DNA of 64,000 nucleotides from Pseudomonas lalucatii (GCF_018398425.1 NZ_JADPMV010000002.1:434001-498000), one strand, 5' to 3'. Shown: positions 38,537 through 51,552, numbered from the stretch's first letter. Numbers and translations are program-made. Notes: a model not told the origin generated them from the letters alone.

Positions 38537-38602
38537 TTCCGGCTCCTTCATCCCAGGCGCGCGACACTCCCCCGACAGCTTAGGCGCAGAGTCCGCGCCC
38601 AG

Positions 38603-38626
38603 AAAAAAGCCGGGGCTCGCCCGGCT
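38603..38626 (-). terminator. Rho-independent terminator after the DUF2058 gene
   Basis: Reading minus: A-G-C-C-G-G-G, 5-nt loop, C-C-C-G-G-C-T, then six T (38603-38608). Confidence 0.85.
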
Positions 38627-38642
38627 CAGGTCCAGGCGTCCG

Positions 38643-39182
38643 TCACCACATCAGGTCGTCCGGCACCTGGTAGGCCGCGTAGGGGTCGTCGGCATCCGGC
38701 GCCTCGGTCGGCGTATTGAGCAGGACCACGCGCTGGGCATCGCGGGCCTGGATCTTCAACGCCGCCTCGCGCGGAATCACCTCGTAGCCGCCGCCATGGC
38801 GGACGATGGCCAGCGAGCCGCAGCTGAGCTTGTCGCGCATCAGCTTGTTCACCGACAGGCGCTTGACCTTCTTGTCGTCGACGAAGTTGTAATAGTCCTC
38901 GGTGTTCAGCTTGGGCAGGCGCGAGACCTCGATCAGCTGCTTGATCTGCGCGGCGCGGGCCTTCTGCTCAGCCTTCTCCTGCTGCTGGCGATTGAGCGCC
39001 TGGTCGCGGGCGGCCTTCTCGGCCATGGCCTGCTGGGCGGCGAGCTTCTGCGTCTCATCCTTCTCGGCCTGGCCCTTGTGCTCCAGGCGCTTCTGCTTCT
39101 GCTTCTCTTTGCTGACCTGCTTGGCCTGCTTCTCGTTGACCAGCCCGGCTTTGAGCAACTGGTCGCGTAGTGAAAGAGCCAT
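38643..39182 (-). CDS. DUF2058 protein (YaiL-type nucleoprotein)
   Basis: 179 residues. First 90 residues are Lys/Gln/Ala-rich coiled coil (key words K-Q-A-K-Q-V-S-K, A-E-K-D-E-T-Q-K); the C-terminal half is a folded domain with Y-Y-N-F-V-D-D-K-K-V-K-R-L-S-V. Very basic, which suits binding to nucleic acid; the E. coli homologue was called a nucleoprotein. Function not known. Monocistronic with its own terminator. Confidence 0.88.
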   Translation of the reverse strand: MALSLRDQLLKAGLVNEKQAKQVSKEKQKQKRLEHKGQAEKDETQKLAAQQAMAEKAARDQALNRQQQEKAEQKARAAQIKQLIEVSRLPKLNTEDYYNFVDDKKVKRLSVNKLMRDKLSCGSLAIVRHGGGYEVIPREAALKIQARDAQRVVLLNTPTEAPDADDPYAAYQVPDDLMW

Positions 39183-39255
39183 AACCTACCTTTAACCGAC
39201 GAACATTGAACAGGGAGCGGGCCGATGCCCGCCGATGAGCGGAGCGCAGGTCCGC

Positions 39256-40092
39256 CTAACAGGCCGACGGCCTGTCGCGCTTTTCCATTTTCTTGGCTTC
39301 CCCCCAGAGCGCATCCAGGTCTTCCAGGGCGCAATCTTCGATGGCCCGGCCCGCTGTGCGCAAGGCCTGCTCGATAAAACGAAAGCGCTGCTCGAACTTG
39401 CCGTTGGCCGCGCGCAGGGCCGCCTCCGGATCGACCTTGAGGTGACGGGCCAGGTTGGTAACCACGAACAGCAGGTCGCCGAGCTCCTCGGTGATCGCCT
39501 CGGGATCGTTCTCGCTCATGGCCTCGAGCACCTCGTCCAGTTCCTCGCGCACCTTGTCCACCACCGGCAGCGCCTCGGGCCAGTCGAAACCGACCTGGGC
39601 CGCACGCTTCTGCAGCTTGGCCGCCCTACTCAGGGCCGGCAGGGCCTGGGGCACGTCATCGAGCAGGGACAACTGCTCCGGCGCGGCGGCCTTCTCGGCG
39701 CGCTCCTCGACCTTGAGTTCCTCCCAGCGCTGCTTGACCGCGGCCTCCTCCAGCCTGGCGGCGTCCGGCGCGCCATAGAGGTCGCCATCGGGGAACACGT
39801 GGGGATGCCGGCGCAGCAGCTTGCGGGTGATGCCGTCGACCACCTCGGCGAAGGCGAAGCGTCCCTCCTCGCGGGCCAGCTGGCTGTAGTACACCACCTG
39901 GAACAGCAGGTCGCCCAGCTCGCCGGGCAGGTGCGCGAAGTCGCCGCGCTCGATCGCGTCGGCCACCTCGTAGGCCTCCTCGATGGTGTGCGGCACGATG
40001 CTGGCGTAGGACTGCTTCAGATCCCAGGGACAGCCGTACTGCGGGTCGCGCAGGCGGGCCATCAGGTGCAGCAGGTCGTCGAGTTGGTACAT
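39256..40092 (-). CDS. mazG: Nucleoside triphosphate pyrophosphohydrolase MazG
   Basis: All-alpha NTP pyrophosphohydrolase that converts (d)NTPs to NMPs and may lower ppGpp. 278 residues from ATG 40092 (C-P-W-D-L-K-Q); the open frame runs far further upstream, antisense-like within relA, and is spurious there. Two MazG repeats carry the E-E-x-x-E metal motif: H-T-I-E-E-A-Y-E-V-A-D-A and V-R-E-E-L-D-E-V-L-E-A. Located 50 bp after relA, the same pairing as in E. coli and P. aeruginosa. Confidence 0.96.
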   Translation of the reverse strand: MYQLDDLLHLMARLRDPQYGCPWDLKQSYASIVPHTIEEAYEVADAIERGDFAHLPGELGDLLFQVVYYSQLAREEGRFAFAEVVDGITRKLLRRHPHVFPDGDLYGAPDAARLEEAAVKQRWEELKVEERAEKAAAPEQLSLLDDVPQALPALSRAAKLQKRAAQVGFDWPEALPVVDKVREELDEVLEAMSENDPEAITEELGDLLFVVTNLARHLKVDPEAALRAANGKFEQRFRFIEQALRTAGRAIEDCALEDLDALWGEAKKMEKRDRPSAC

Positions 40093-40142
40093 GGCGGTTT
40101 CCGGTACGGTGGGCGCCGGCCTGCGGGGCAGGCCGGCGCGGC

Positions 40143-42386
40143 TCAGGAGGCGCGGAGGCGGCGTGCCTCGATGATGTTGGGCAGCTGCGAGATGCGTCCG
40201 AGCAGGCGTCCCAGGGCGTCCAGGCCGGGAATCTCTACCGTGATCGACATCGAGGCGGTGTTGTCCTCCTTGTTCGACTGGGTATTGACCGCGAGCACGT
40301 TGAGCTTCTCGTTGAGCAACAGCTGGGTCACGTCGCGCAGCAGGCCGGAGCGGTCGTAGGCGCGGATGATGATGTCCACCGGGTAGGTCTGCACCGGCAC
40401 CGGCCCCCAGCTGACCTGGATGATCCGCTCCGGCTCGCGGCCGGCCAGCTGCAGCACCGAGGCGCAGTCCTGGCGGTGGATGCTGACGCCGCGACCGAGG
40501 GTGATGTAGCCGACGATGGGATCGCCCGGCAGCGGCTGGCAGCAGCCGGCCATCTGCGTCAGCAGGTTGCCGACCCCCTGGATCTGGATGTCGCCGCGCT
40601 TGCCCGGCCGAAAGCCCAGGGCCTTGCGCGGGATCAGTTCGAGCTGCTCGCTGCCGCGCTCCGGCTCGACCAGCTGCTGGGCCAGATTGACCAGGTGGGC
40701 CAGGCGCACGTCGCCGGCACCGAGGGAGGCGAACAGGTCCTCGGCGGTCTTCAGGTTGGCCCTCTCGGCCAGGGCGTCGAAGTCCACGTGCGGCAGCGCC
40801 AGGCGACCCAGTTCGCGCTCGAGCATGGCCTTGCCGGCGGCGACGTTCTGGTCGCGGTCCTGCAGCTTGAACCAGTGGACGATCTTCGCCCGCGCCCGCG
40901 AGGTGGTGACGTAGCCCAGATTGCTGTTCAGCCAGTCGCGGCTCGGCGTGCCGTGCTTGCTGGTGATGATCTCCACCTGCTCGCCGGTCTGCAGGCTGTA
41001 GTTGAGCGGCACGATGCGCCCGTTGATCTTGGCGCCGCGGCAGTTGTGGCCGATCTCGGTGTGCACCCGGTAGGCGAAGTCCAGCGGCGTGGCGCCCTTG
41101 GGCAGGTCGATGGCGTGGCCGTCCGGGGTGAATACGTAGACCCGGTCCGGCTCGATGTCCACGCGCAGCTGCTCGGCCAGGCCGCCGATGTCGCCCAGCT
41201 CCTCGTGCCATTCGAGCACCTGGCGCAGCCAGGAGATCTTCTCTTCGTAGTGGTTGGAACCGGACTTGACGTCGGTACCCTTGTAGCGCCAGTGCGCGCA
41301 CACGCCCAGCTCGGCTTCCTCGTGCATGGCGTGGGTGCGGATCTGCACCTCCAGCACCTTGCCCTCCGGGCCGAGCACCGCGGTGTGCAGCGAGCGGTAG
41401 CCGTTCTCCTTGGGGTTGGCGATGTAGTCGTCGAACTCCTTGGGGATGTGCCGCCACAGGGTGTGGACGATGCCCAGCGCGGTGTAGCAGTCGCGCATCT
41501 GCGGCACCAGCACGCGCACCGCGCGCACGTCGTAGATCTGGCTGAACTGCAGGCCCTTGCGCTGCATCTTGCGCCAGATCGAATAGATGTGTTTGGCCCG
41601 GCCGCTGATGTCCGCCTCGATGCCGGTGGCGTCCAGCTCCTGGCGCAGGTGACTCATCACGTCGTTGATGTACTGCTCGCGGTCCAGGCGGCGCTCGTGC
41701 AGCAGCTTGGCGATCTGCTTGTACTGCTCGGGCTCCAGGTAGCGGAAGGACAGGTCCTCCAGCTCCCACTTGATATGGCCGATACCCAGGCGATGGGCCA
41801 GCGGCGCATAGATGTCGAACACCTCGCGGGCCACCCGCTGGCGCTTCTCGTCGTCGGCGTGCTTGACCGCACGAATGGCGCAGGTGCGCTCGGCCAGCTT
41901 GATCAGCGCCACGCGCACGTCGTCGACCATGGCCACCAGCATCTTGCGCAGGTTCTCCACCTGGGCCTGGGAACCGAGCACCAGGGAGTCGCGCGGGTTC
42001 AGGCTGGCGCTGATCGCCGCCATGCGCAGCACGCCGTCGATCAGCTTGGCCACCACCGGGCCGAAGCGCTGGTGCACGGCGGCCAGGGTCACCTTGCCCT
42101 CGCGCACGCCGCGGTAGATCACCGCGGCGACCAGGGAGTCCTGGTCGAGCTTGAGGTCGGCGAGGATCTCGGCGATCTCCAGGCCGGCGCGAAAGCTGGA
42201 GGCGCCCTCGGCCCACAGATTCTGTGCGGCATTGGCCTGCTGCTCGGCCTCGCGGGCGAACTCGCAGGCCTCGCGCAGGGCCTCGCGCTCCAGCGCCGGG
42301 TCGACGCTGAGCACGTGATCCAGCCAGGCCTCGAGGTTGATGCTGCCGTCATCGTTGATCGGCTGGTGCGCCCTTACCTGAACCAT
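40143..42386 (-). CDS. relA: (p)ppGpp synthetase RelA
   Basis: Ribosome-associated stringent-response enzyme, 747 residues. The N-terminal pseudo-hydrolase domain has lost the HD pair (A-A-V-I-Y-R-G-V-R-E-G-K where RelA/SpoT hydrolases have H-D). The synthetase domain lies at about 235-350 (G-R-A-K-H-I-Y-S-I-W-R-K-M). TGS is at about 400-465 (V-F-T-P-D-G-H-A-I-D-L-P-K-G), then zinc-finger/helical part (G-C-C-Q-P-L-P-G-D) and C-terminal ACT (about 670-747). Synthesises ppGpp when uncharged tRNA occupies the A site. Confidence 0.96.
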   Translation of the reverse strand: MVQVRAHQPINDDGSINLEAWLDHVLSVDPALEREALREACEFAREAEQQANAAQNLWAEGASSFRAGLEIAEILADLKLDQDSLVAAVIYRGVREGKVTLAAVHQRFGPVVAKLIDGVLRMAAISASLNPRDSLVLGSQAQVENLRKMLVAMVDDVRVALIKLAERTCAIRAVKHADDEKRQRVAREVFDIYAPLAHRLGIGHIKWELEDLSFRYLEPEQYKQIAKLLHERRLDREQYINDVMSHLRQELDATGIEADISGRAKHIYSIWRKMQRKGLQFSQIYDVRAVRVLVPQMRDCYTALGIVHTLWRHIPKEFDDYIANPKENGYRSLHTAVLGPEGKVLEVQIRTHAMHEEAELGVCAHWRYKGTDVKSGSNHYEEKISWLRQVLEWHEELGDIGGLAEQLRVDIEPDRVYVFTPDGHAIDLPKGATPLDFAYRVHTEIGHNCRGAKINGRIVPLNYSLQTGEQVEIITSKHGTPSRDWLNSNLGYVTTSRARAKIVHWFKLQDRDQNVAAGKAMLERELGRLALPHVDFDALAERANLKTAEDLFASLGAGDVRLAHLVNLAQQLVEPERGSEQLELIPRKALGFRPGKRGDIQIQGVGNLLTQMAGCCQPLPGDPIVGYITLGRGVSIHRQDCASVLQLAGREPERIIQVSWGPVPVQTYPVDIIIRAYDRSGLLRDVTQLLLNEKLNVLAVNTQSNKEDNTASMSITVEIPGLDALGRLLGRISQLPNIIEARRLRAS

Positions 42387-42585
42387 ATTGCTTACCTTCC
42401 CTCACGGCCCGCGCCAGGCGTGCCGAACAGTCGCCGCCTTCTCCGAGCCGGTCGGTTTAACCACTGAAGATGCAGTCCCTGCACCTCCGCTGCACACCCT
42501 AGATAAGGACAAAAGGCGGCAAAGCCAAGGGGCTTCGTCCGCCACCCATCCCTGCCCAGGGCCTGTTGATCCGTTGCCTCGCCGA

Positions 42586-43938
42586 CTACGGCCGCTCGAA
42601 CAAGGCCATCGCCTCGACATGGGCGGTCTGCGGAAACATGTCGAGGATGCCGGCACGCCGCAGCCGGTAACCTTGCCGCACCAACTCGACGCTGTCACGC
42701 GCCAGGGTCGCCGGATTGCACGACACGTAGACCAGCCGCTGCGCGCCCAGGGCGCCGATCTGCCGAACCACCTGCAGCGCGCCGTCGCGCGGCGGGTCGA
42801 GCAGCACCGCGGCGAAGCCGCCCCGCGCCCAGTCGGCCGCGGTCCAGGGCTCGGCCAGGTCGGCGCGCACCACCCGGACATTGTCCAGGCCATTGCTCGC
42901 GGCGTTCTCCGCGGCCCGCTCGACCATCGCCGCCACACCTTCCACCGCGACCACCTCGCGCACCCGGCGGGCCAGCGGCAGGGCGAAGTTGCCCAGTCCA
43001 CAGAACAGGTCCAGCACCCGCTCGTCCGCCCGGGGCGCCAGCCAGTCCAGGGCCTGGGCGACCATGGCCTCGTTGACCGGCGCATTGACCTGGACGAAGT
43101 CACCCGGCCGGTAGCCCAGGTGCAGGTCCCAGGCCTCCAGGCGGTAGCCCAGGCTGACGCCCTCCGCGAAGGGGTGCGGCGCACCGCCGCCCTGCAGCCA
43201 CAGCTGCGCCTTGTGGGCCACGCAGAAGGCCTGCAGGCGGCCCAGGTCGGCCTCGTCCAGCGGCGCGGTGTGGCGCACCAGGATGGCGCTGGCACTGCCC
43301 CGGAACAGCTCCACATGGCCGATGGCCTGGGGTTTGTCGAGGCTGCCCAGCACGGCCGGCAAGGCGCGCAGGATCGGCTGCAAGGGCTGTACCAACACCG
43401 GACAGTCGGCGATGGCGACGATGTCCTGGCTGGCCGCGGCGCGAAAGCCGACGTCCAGGCGCGCGGCCCTGGCGTCCCAGCGCACGGCGATGCGCGCGCG
43501 GCGGCGGTAGGCGAACTCGGGACCGACCAGCGGCGGCGCCCACTGTTCCGGCTCGAGCCCGGCCAGACGACCGAGCTGCTCGGCGAGCATGCGCTGTTTC
43601 AGGGCAAGCTGCTCGCCATGGGGCATATGCTGCACGCTGCAGCCGCCGCAGGTGCGTGCGTGGGCACAGGGCTCCGCACGGCGCTGCGCGCTGGCGTCGA
43701 GAATGCGCTCGCCGCGGGCCTCGACCACCTGGCTGCGGGCGCCCAGCACCCGGGCCTCGACCTCCTCGCCGGGCAAGGCGCCGCTGACGAACCAGGTACG
43801 CCCGTCGACGAAGCCGATGCCGCGGCCATCGTTGGCCAGGCGTTCGATCCTCAGGCGCTGCTTCTTGCCCACCGGCACCTGCGGCGCACGGGCGCCGCCG
43901 CTGGGCTGGAAGCGCAGCCCGCCGCTTTTCCTGGCCAT
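42586..43938 (-). CDS. rlmD: 23S rRNA (uracil-1939-C5)-methyltransferase RlmD
   Basis: 450 residues. The N-terminal TRAM domain ([14 protein letters not shown]) is followed by a [4Fe-4S] cluster motif [10 protein letters not shown] with a later Cys. SAM-binding [11 protein letters not shown] and catalytic Cys in [11 protein letters not shown] (Y-V-S-C-N-P) complete the RumA-type enzyme. Its start overlaps the cysM stop by one base, so rlmD-cysM are co-transcribed on minus. Confidence 0.95.
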   Translation of the reverse strand: MARKSGGLRFQPSGGARAPQVPVGKKQRLRIERLANDGRGIGFVDGRTWFVSGALPGEEVEARVLGARSQVVEARGERILDASAQRRAEPCAHARTCGGCSVQHMPHGEQLALKQRMLAEQLGRLAGLEPEQWAPPLVGPEFAYRRRARIAVRWDARAARLDVGFRAAASQDIVAIADCPVLVQPLQPILRALPAVLGSLDKPQAIGHVELFRGSASAILVRHTAPLDEADLGRLQAFCVAHKAQLWLQGGGAPHPFAEGVSLGYRLEAWDLHLGYRPGDFVQVNAPVNEAMVAQALDWLAPRADERVLDLFCGLGNFALPLARRVREVVAVEGVAAMVERAAENAASNGLDNVRVVRADLAEPWTAADWARGGFAAVLLDPPRDGALQVVRQIGALGAQRLVYVSCNPATLARDSVELVRQGYRLRRAGILDMFPQTAHVEAMALFERP

Positions 43939-44843
43939 CAGTCGTGGGGCGTGTCGTACACGCCGGTGGACAGGTAACGGTCGCCACGATCGCAGATGAT
44001 GGCCACCATCACCGCGTTCTCCACTTCCCGGGACAGGCGCAGCATGGCCGCCACCGCGCCGCCGGAAGACACCCCGCAGAAGATGCCTTCCTCGCGGGCC
44101 AGACGGCGCATGCAGTCCTCGGCCTCGCGCTGAGGCATGTCGACGATGCGGTCGACCCGCTCGGCCTGGTAGATCTTCGGCAGGTATTCCTGGGGCCAGC
44201 GGCGGATGCCGGGAATCGACGCGCCTTCCATCGGCTGCAGGCCGACGATCTGCACCTGCGGGTTCTGCTCCTTGAGGTAGCGCGACACGCCCATGATGGT
44301 GCCGGTGGTGCCCATGGAGCTGATGAAATGGCTGATCTGCCCCTGGGTCTGGCGCCAGATCTCCGGGCCGGTACCGCTGTAATGGGCCTCGGGATTGTCG
44401 CCGTTGGCGAACTGGTCGAGCACCTTGCCGCGCCCGCCGCGCTGCAGGCTCTCGGCCAGGTCGCGGGCGCCTTCCATGCCGTCCTCGCGCGACACCAGCA
44501 CCAGCTCGGCGCCGTAGGCGGTCATCGCCGCCTTGCGCTCGGCGCTCATGTTGTCCGGCATGATCAGGATCAGCTCGTAGCCCTTGATCGCCGCCGCCAT
44601 CGCCAGGGCGATGCCGGTGTTGCCGCTGGTGGCCTCGATCAGGGTATCGCCGGGACGGATATCGCCGCGCAACTCAGCCCTGGTGATCATCGACAGCGCC
44701 GGGCGGTCCTTCACCGAGCCGGCCGGGTTGTTGCCCTCCAGCTTGACCAGCAGGGTGTTGGAGGTGCTACCCGGCAGGCGCTGCAAACGCACCAGCGGGG
44801 TGTTGCCGACGCAATCGGCAATGGTGGGAAATTGCAGGGTCAT
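43938..44843 (-). CDS. cysM: Cysteine synthase B (O-acetylserine sulfhydrylase)
   Basis: PLP-dependent beta-family enzyme, 301 residues from ATG 44843 ([20 protein letters not shown]; key N-T-P-L). PLP Lys in [10 protein letters not shown]. Phosphate-binding T-G-T-G-x-x-x-G near the end as G-T-T-G-T-I-M-G. CysM can also use thiosulfate. The frame is open upstream into the gacS leader without family similarity. Confidence 0.95.
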   Translation of the reverse strand: MTLQFPTIADCVGNTPLVRLQRLPGSTSNTLLVKLEGNNPAGSVKDRPALSMITRAELRGDIRPGDTLIEATSGNTGIALAMAAAIKGYELILIMPDNMSAERKAAMTAYGAELVLVSREDGMEGARDLAESLQRGGRGKVLDQFANGDNPEAHYSGTGPEIWRQTQGQISHFISSMGTTGTIMGVSRYLKEQNPQVQIVGLQPMEGASIPGIRRWPQEYLPKIYQAERVDRIVDMPQREAEDCMRRLAREEGIFCGVSSGGAVAAMLRLSREVENAVMVAIICDRGDRYLSTGVYDTPHD

Positions 44844-45013
44844 GGCGTCGATCGAATCCAGACGGCAGAAGGGGTCCCCATGATAACGGCAAACCGGCGG
44901 CAGCCCTAACCCGGCGATGATCCGTGCGGGCCCGTGCGGCACTGTCATTCGCCCGAGACCAGCCGCTACACTGGCGACTTGCGGACGGCGATCAGCCAGA
45001 GGGGAGGAAGCGA

Positions 45014-47770
<2,757 letters not shown>

Positions 47771-47814
47771 CTGCACTCGAACGCCGCAGGCGAGCCCGGC
47801 AGCGAGGAGCCACC

Positions 47815-48810
47815 ATGCGCATCATCCTGTTCAGCAGCAAGCCCTACGACCGCGACAGCTTTCGCGCCGCCAACCTGCGGCCGGGCTGGCAGCTGCAGTT
47901 CCAGGAGGCCCGGCTGGGCCTGGCGTCCGCCGCCCTGGCACAGCACTGCGAGGTGGTCTGCGCCTTCATCAACGACGACCTCTCGGCGCCGGTACTGCAG
48001 CGCCTGGCCGCCGCTGGCACGCGCCTGATCGCCCTGCGTTCGGCCGGCTACAACCACGTCGACCTGAACGCCGCGCAGCAACTCGGCCTCGAGGCCGTAC
48101 GGGTGCCGGCCTATTCCCCCCACGCGGTGGCCGAACACGCGGTGGCGCTGATCCTGGCGCTGAACCGGCGCATCCACCGTGCCTTCAACCGCACCCGCGA
48201 GGGCGACTTTTCCCTGCACGGGCTGACCGGCTTCGACCTGCACGGCAAGCGGGTCGGCGTCGTCGGCTGCGGCACTATCGGCCGGGTCTTCGCCCGCATC
48301 ATGGCCGGCTTTGGCTGCCGCGTGCAGGTCTACGACCCCTTCCCGGTGGCGGATCTGACGCAACTGGGCGGCCAGCAGGTGGAACTCGATCAACTGATCG
48401 CCGAGAGCGATATCATCAGCCTGCACTGCCCGCTGAACGAGGGCAGCCACCACCTGATCGACGCCACCCGCCTGGCGCAGATGAAGCCCGGGGCGATGCT
48501 GATCAACACCGGGCGCGGCGCGCTGATCGACACCCCGGCACTGATCGCCGCACTGAAGAGCGGCCAGCTCGGCTACCTCGGCCTGGACGTCTACGAGGAA
48601 GAGGCCGAGCTGTTCTTCGAGGACTGCTCCGACCGGCCGTTGCAGGACGATGTGCTGGCGCGCCTGATGACCTTCCCCAATGTCATCGTCACCGCCCACC
48701 AGGCCTTCCTCACCCAGGAAGCGCTGACGGCCATCGCCGGCACCACCCTGGACAACATCGCCGCCTGGGCCGACGGCTCGCCGGTCAATCGGCTCCACCC
48801 CGGCCCGTGA
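47815..48810 (+). CDS. ldhA: D-lactate dehydrogenase (fermentative, LdhA)
   Basis: NAD-dependent 2-hydroxyacid dehydrogenase, 331 residues from ATG 47815 (CGAGGAG upstream). Rossmann motif G-V-V-G-C-G-T-I-G-R. Catalytic Arg in N-T-G-R-G-A-L, Glu in Y-E-E-E-A, and His in T-A-H-Q-A-F-L-T. Reduces pyruvate to D-lactate. It is 44 bp after gacS and in the order gacS-ldhA known from P. aeruginosa. Confidence 0.95.
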   Translation: MRIILFSSKPYDRDSFRAANLRPGWQLQFQEARLGLASAALAQHCEVVCAFINDDLSAPVLQRLAAAGTRLIALRSAGYNHVDLNAAQQLGLEAVRVPAYSPHAVAEHAVALILALNRRIHRAFNRTREGDFSLHGLTGFDLHGKRVGVVGCGTIGRVFARIMAGFGCRVQVYDPFPVADLTQLGGQQVELDQLIAESDIISLHCPLNEGSHHLIDATRLAQMKPGAMLINTGRGALIDTPALIAALKSGQLGYLGLDVYEEEAELFFEDCSDRPLQDDVLARLMTFPNVIVTAHQAFLTQEALTAIAGTTLDNIAAWADGSPVNRLHPGP

Positions 48811-48838
48811 TAGCATTCGCGCCTATTTTGGAGGAGCC

Positions 48839-49264
48839 ATGGCCGAACACGATTTTCGCTACAACCTGCTCAACCCCGAGCACACCCTGATCGAGTGCCG
48901 CGCCCTGGCGCCGGGCCGCTACCAGGTCACCGGCAACGGCGGCTCGATCCACGGCGGTGACGGCCTGCTGGTCACCCTCAAGGGCAGCCGCGACCTGAGC
49001 ATGCGCCTGCAGGTGGACAAGGTGCGCCACCTAATCAACCCGCGCGGTCAGTGGGTCGCGGTCGCCCATGGCCCGGCCTTCGGCGAGCTGGCGATCTTCA
49101 ACTGGCAGGTCAAGTGCGACGGCTGTGCCCGCCAGCTCGACTTCGAGTTCGCCGTGGACGCCGCCCTCGGCAAGAAGGCCCAGGCCCCGGCCGCCGAAGC
49201 GCGCATCCGCGAACTGGGCTGGCGCAGCCAGGACGGCCGTCACCTGTGCCCGCAGTGTCCGTAG
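48839..49264 (+). CDS. Conserved hypothetical protein with paired CxxC motifs
   Basis: 141 residues. Two zinc-ligand-like motifs, K-C-D-G-C near residue 100 and L-C-P-Q-C at the C-terminus, suggest a small zinc ribbon following a beta-rich front half. No signal peptide. Runs 28 bp after ldhA and 8 bp before the META lipoprotein gene, so it is part of that operon. Function unknown. Confidence 0.8.
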   Translation: MAEHDFRYNLLNPEHTLIECRALAPGRYQVTGNGGSIHGGDGLLVTLKGSRDLSMRLQVDKVRHLINPRGQWVAVAHGPAFGELAIFNWQVKCDGCARQLDFEFAVDAALGKKAQAPAAEARIRELGWRSQDGRHLCPQCP

Positions 49265-49272
49265 GCCGGCGC

Positions 49273-49677
49273 ATGGCCCGCACCCTGGTGACCGGGCTGC
49301 TCGGCGCCAGCCTGCTGGGCTGCGCCAGCGCCCCACTGCAGCTGGAAACCGAGCGCGCCTACCGGATCGAATGGCTCGGCGAGCGCCCCGCGCTCGACGA
49401 CAGCCAGCCGACCCTGACCCTCGGCGAGGACGGCCGCGCCTATGGCACCGCCGGTTGCAACCACTGGTTCGCCCGCTATCGCCTGCAAGGCCAGCGGCTC
49501 AGCTTCGCCGATGCCGGCAGCACCCGCAGACAGTGCGCGGCGCCGCTGATGGAGCAGGAAGCACGCTTTCTCGACAGCCTGGGCAAGGTGCAGCGCTGGG
49601 ACGTCTCGCCCCTCGAGCAGCTGCGTCTGTGGCCCGAGAGCGGCAAGCCGCTGCGCCTGTCGCCGGCCGAGGGCTAG
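49273..49677 (+). CDS. META/HslJ-domain lipoprotein
   Basis: 134 residues from ATG 49273. Lipobox A-S-L-L-G-C-A-S at about 15. The mature part contains the META/HslJ pattern (G-R-A-Y-G-T-A-G-C-N-H-W-F, L-S-F-A-D-A-G-S-T-R-R-Q-C), with two Cys that could form a disulfide. Members of this domain are heat- or envelope-stress linked; activity unknown. Last gene of the ldhA unit. Confidence 0.82.
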   Translation: MARTLVTGLLGASLLGCASAPLQLETERAYRIEWLGERPALDDSQPTLTLGEDGRAYGTAGCNHWFARYRLQGQRLSFADAGSTRRQCAAPLMEQEARFLDSLGKVQRWDVSPLEQLRLWPESGKPLRLSPAEG

Positions 49678-49808
49678 CTAGCGCAGCCTGCCCGCCTCCC
49701 CCAAGGGTGGATGGGCAAAGCGTCGCGCGAACAGGCCGTAGGGTGGAAAACTGCGAAATATTTTCCACCAGCGAACCGTGATCGTGGATGTGAAGAGCGC
49801 CATCCAGC

Positions 49809-50870
49809 CTAGGGCGCGAACAACTCCAGTTGCTCATGGCGGCCACGCAGATCGTGCAGCCGCACCCCAACGCCGAGCAGCCGTACCGGCCTGTTGCCGC
49901 GGGCGAAGGCCGCACTCAGCAACAGCCGGTAGCTGTCCAGGTCGCGGCCCGCGCCGGCCTGCTCCAGGGTGGTCTGGGTGAAGTCGTGGAACTTGACCTT
50001 GACGAAGGGTTTGTCCGGCCGGTAACTCGCGTCCAGCCGCACCATGCGCCTGGCCAGCTCATCCAGCAGCGTCGGCAGTTGCTCCAGGCAGGCCGACAGG
50101 TCCGGCAGGTCCTGGTCGTAGGTGGTCTCCACGCTCACCGTCTGCCGCCGACTGTCGGTCTGCACCGGGCGCTCGTCGATGCCCCGGGCCAGCCCCCAGA
50201 GACGCTCGCCAAAGTGACCGAACTCCTTGACCAGCCGCAGCTTGGGCCACTCGCGCAGGTCCGCACAGCGGTGGATGCCCAGGCGCGCGAGCTTGTCCGC
50301 GGTCACCTTGCCGACCCCGTGCAGCTTGCTTACCGGCAACTCGGCGACGAACCCCTCGACCTGTTCCGGGGTGATCACGAACAGGCCGTCGGGCTTCTTC
50401 CAGTCGCTGGCGATCTTGGCCAGGAACTTGTTCGGCGCCACCCCGGCCGACACGGTGATATGCAATTCCCGGGAGACCCGCCGACGAATATCCTGGGCGA
50501 TGCGCGTGGCGCTGCCGGCGAAATGCGGGCTGGCGGAGACATCCAGATAGGCCTCGTCCAGCGACAACGGCTCGATGACCTCGGTGTAGTCGCGGAAGAT
50601 GGCGTGGATCTGCCGGGAGACCGCCTTGTACACCTCCATCCGCGGCTTGACAATCAGCAGGTCCGGACACAGCTTCAGCGCATGCCCGGAAGCCATGGCC
50701 GAGCGCACGCCGTAGGCGCGTGCCTCGTAGTTGCAGGTGGCGATCACCCCCCGACGGTCCGCCGCCCCGCCCACCGCCAGCGGCTTGCGCGCCAGGCTCG
50801 GGTCGTCGCGCATCTCGATGGCGGCATAAAAGCAGTCGCAGTCGACGTGGATGATCTTGCGGGTGGTCAT
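49809..50870 (-). CDS. dinB: DNA polymerase IV (DinB, Y-family)
   Basis: 353 residues from ATG 50870. Palm catalytic residues in H-V-D-C-D-C-F-Y-A-A near 9 and S-L-D-E-A-Y-L-D-V near 105; A-R-A-Y-G-V-R-S-A-M follows. Little-finger domain about 245-340. Adds nucleotides past lesions with no proofreading. A LexA box is not visible in the 358 bp before it, so SOS control cannot be confirmed from this window. Confidence 0.94.
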   Translation of the reverse strand: MTTRKIIHVDCDCFYAAIEMRDDPSLARKPLAVGGAADRRGVIATCNYEARAYGVRSAMASGHALKLCPDLLIVKPRMEVYKAVSRQIHAIFRDYTEVIEPLSLDEAYLDVSASPHFAGSATRIAQDIRRRVSRELHITVSAGVAPNKFLAKIASDWKKPDGLFVITPEQVEGFVAELPVSKLHGVGKVTADKLARLGIHRCADLREWPKLRLVKEFGHFGERLWGLARGIDERPVQTDSRRQTVSVETTYDQDLPDLSACLEQLPTLLDELARRMVRLDASYRPDKPFVKVKFHDFTQTTLEQAGAGRDLDSYRLLLSAAFARGNRPVRLLGVGVRLHDLRGRHEQLELFAP

Positions 50871-51194
50871 GTGCGGGCCTGGAACAGTGTGACGTATGGC
50901 CGCGCCGGGCCGCCCCGTGCGGCGATCGAGCGACCGAATGCGCAAGCGGGCGCCGGTGTGCCGCCGGCCTAGCTAGCCTACGGGTGCCAAGTAGATTCTC
51001 CCGCGTAATGGCCACGGACTCTAGCCCAGGGGCAACCCCATCGGCTACGCCGGCCGACAGCGAAACCGATAAATGCCGGGCTCCGCCAGCCGAATCCCCT
51101 CGCAAACGCCCGCCTGGCGCGGCCAGCATCCGTAATCCCACTGTCACAAAGCGCTAAGCGTCTGAACAGAAAACGATTTTTACCGAACTAAAGG
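50871..51194. other. Gene-less region between dinB and initiator tRNA
   Basis: About 320 bp, no supported ORF. Carries the dinB promoter on minus and ends at the tRNA promoter. Near 50970-50990 are CTAGCTAG-type short repeats; no LexA-like CTGT-N8-ACAG is seen. Right half (51140-51190) becomes AT-richer. Confidence 0.4.
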
Positions 51195-51222
51195 TTGACA
51201 GCCTGTCTCTAAACTATAGAAT
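51195..51222 (+). promoter_or_regulatory. Sigma-70 promoter of the initiator tRNA
   Basis: TTGACA at 51195-51200, 16-bp spacer, TAGAAT at 51217-51222; predicted start about 51229, the first base of the tRNA itself, so little or no 5' leader would be removed. Confidence 0.75.
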
Positions 51223-51228
51223 GGCCGC

Positions 51229-51305
<77 letters not shown>

Positions 51306-51314
51306 AATACCCGA

Positions 51315-51343
51315 AAAGGCCACTCGAACGAGTGGCCTTTTTC
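51315..51343 (+). terminator. Rho-independent terminator after the tRNA
   Basis: Twelve-bp stem A-A-A-G-G-C-C-A-C-T-C-G / C-G-A-G-T-G-G-C-C-T-T-T with an AA loop; the T tract continues for five bases. Confidence 0.9.
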
Positions 51344-51552
51344 GTTTCAGCGCGACCAGTCCGACGCTCACCGCGGCAGGCGCCCATGCTACCGGGCCAA
51401 CTGCCCATGCCCGCCCAAACCGACCTCCATGGCCAGCCACCACGCACAATCGCTCGCGACGCTGGTCAAGCCGGCGATCCGCCGCTAGAATTGCGCACTT
51501 TTTGATCAATGGCGCCTTACGCGCCCATCCTCCAAAGCCCGAGGTCAGCCGC

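Noticed and set aside
39256-42216. 986-codon minus-strand ORF
   Set aside because: Only the last 278 codons are MazG; the upstream part is an alternative frame of relA.
50871-51194. SOS box for dinB
   Set aside because: No CTGT-N8-ACAG-like palindrome found in the upstream region.
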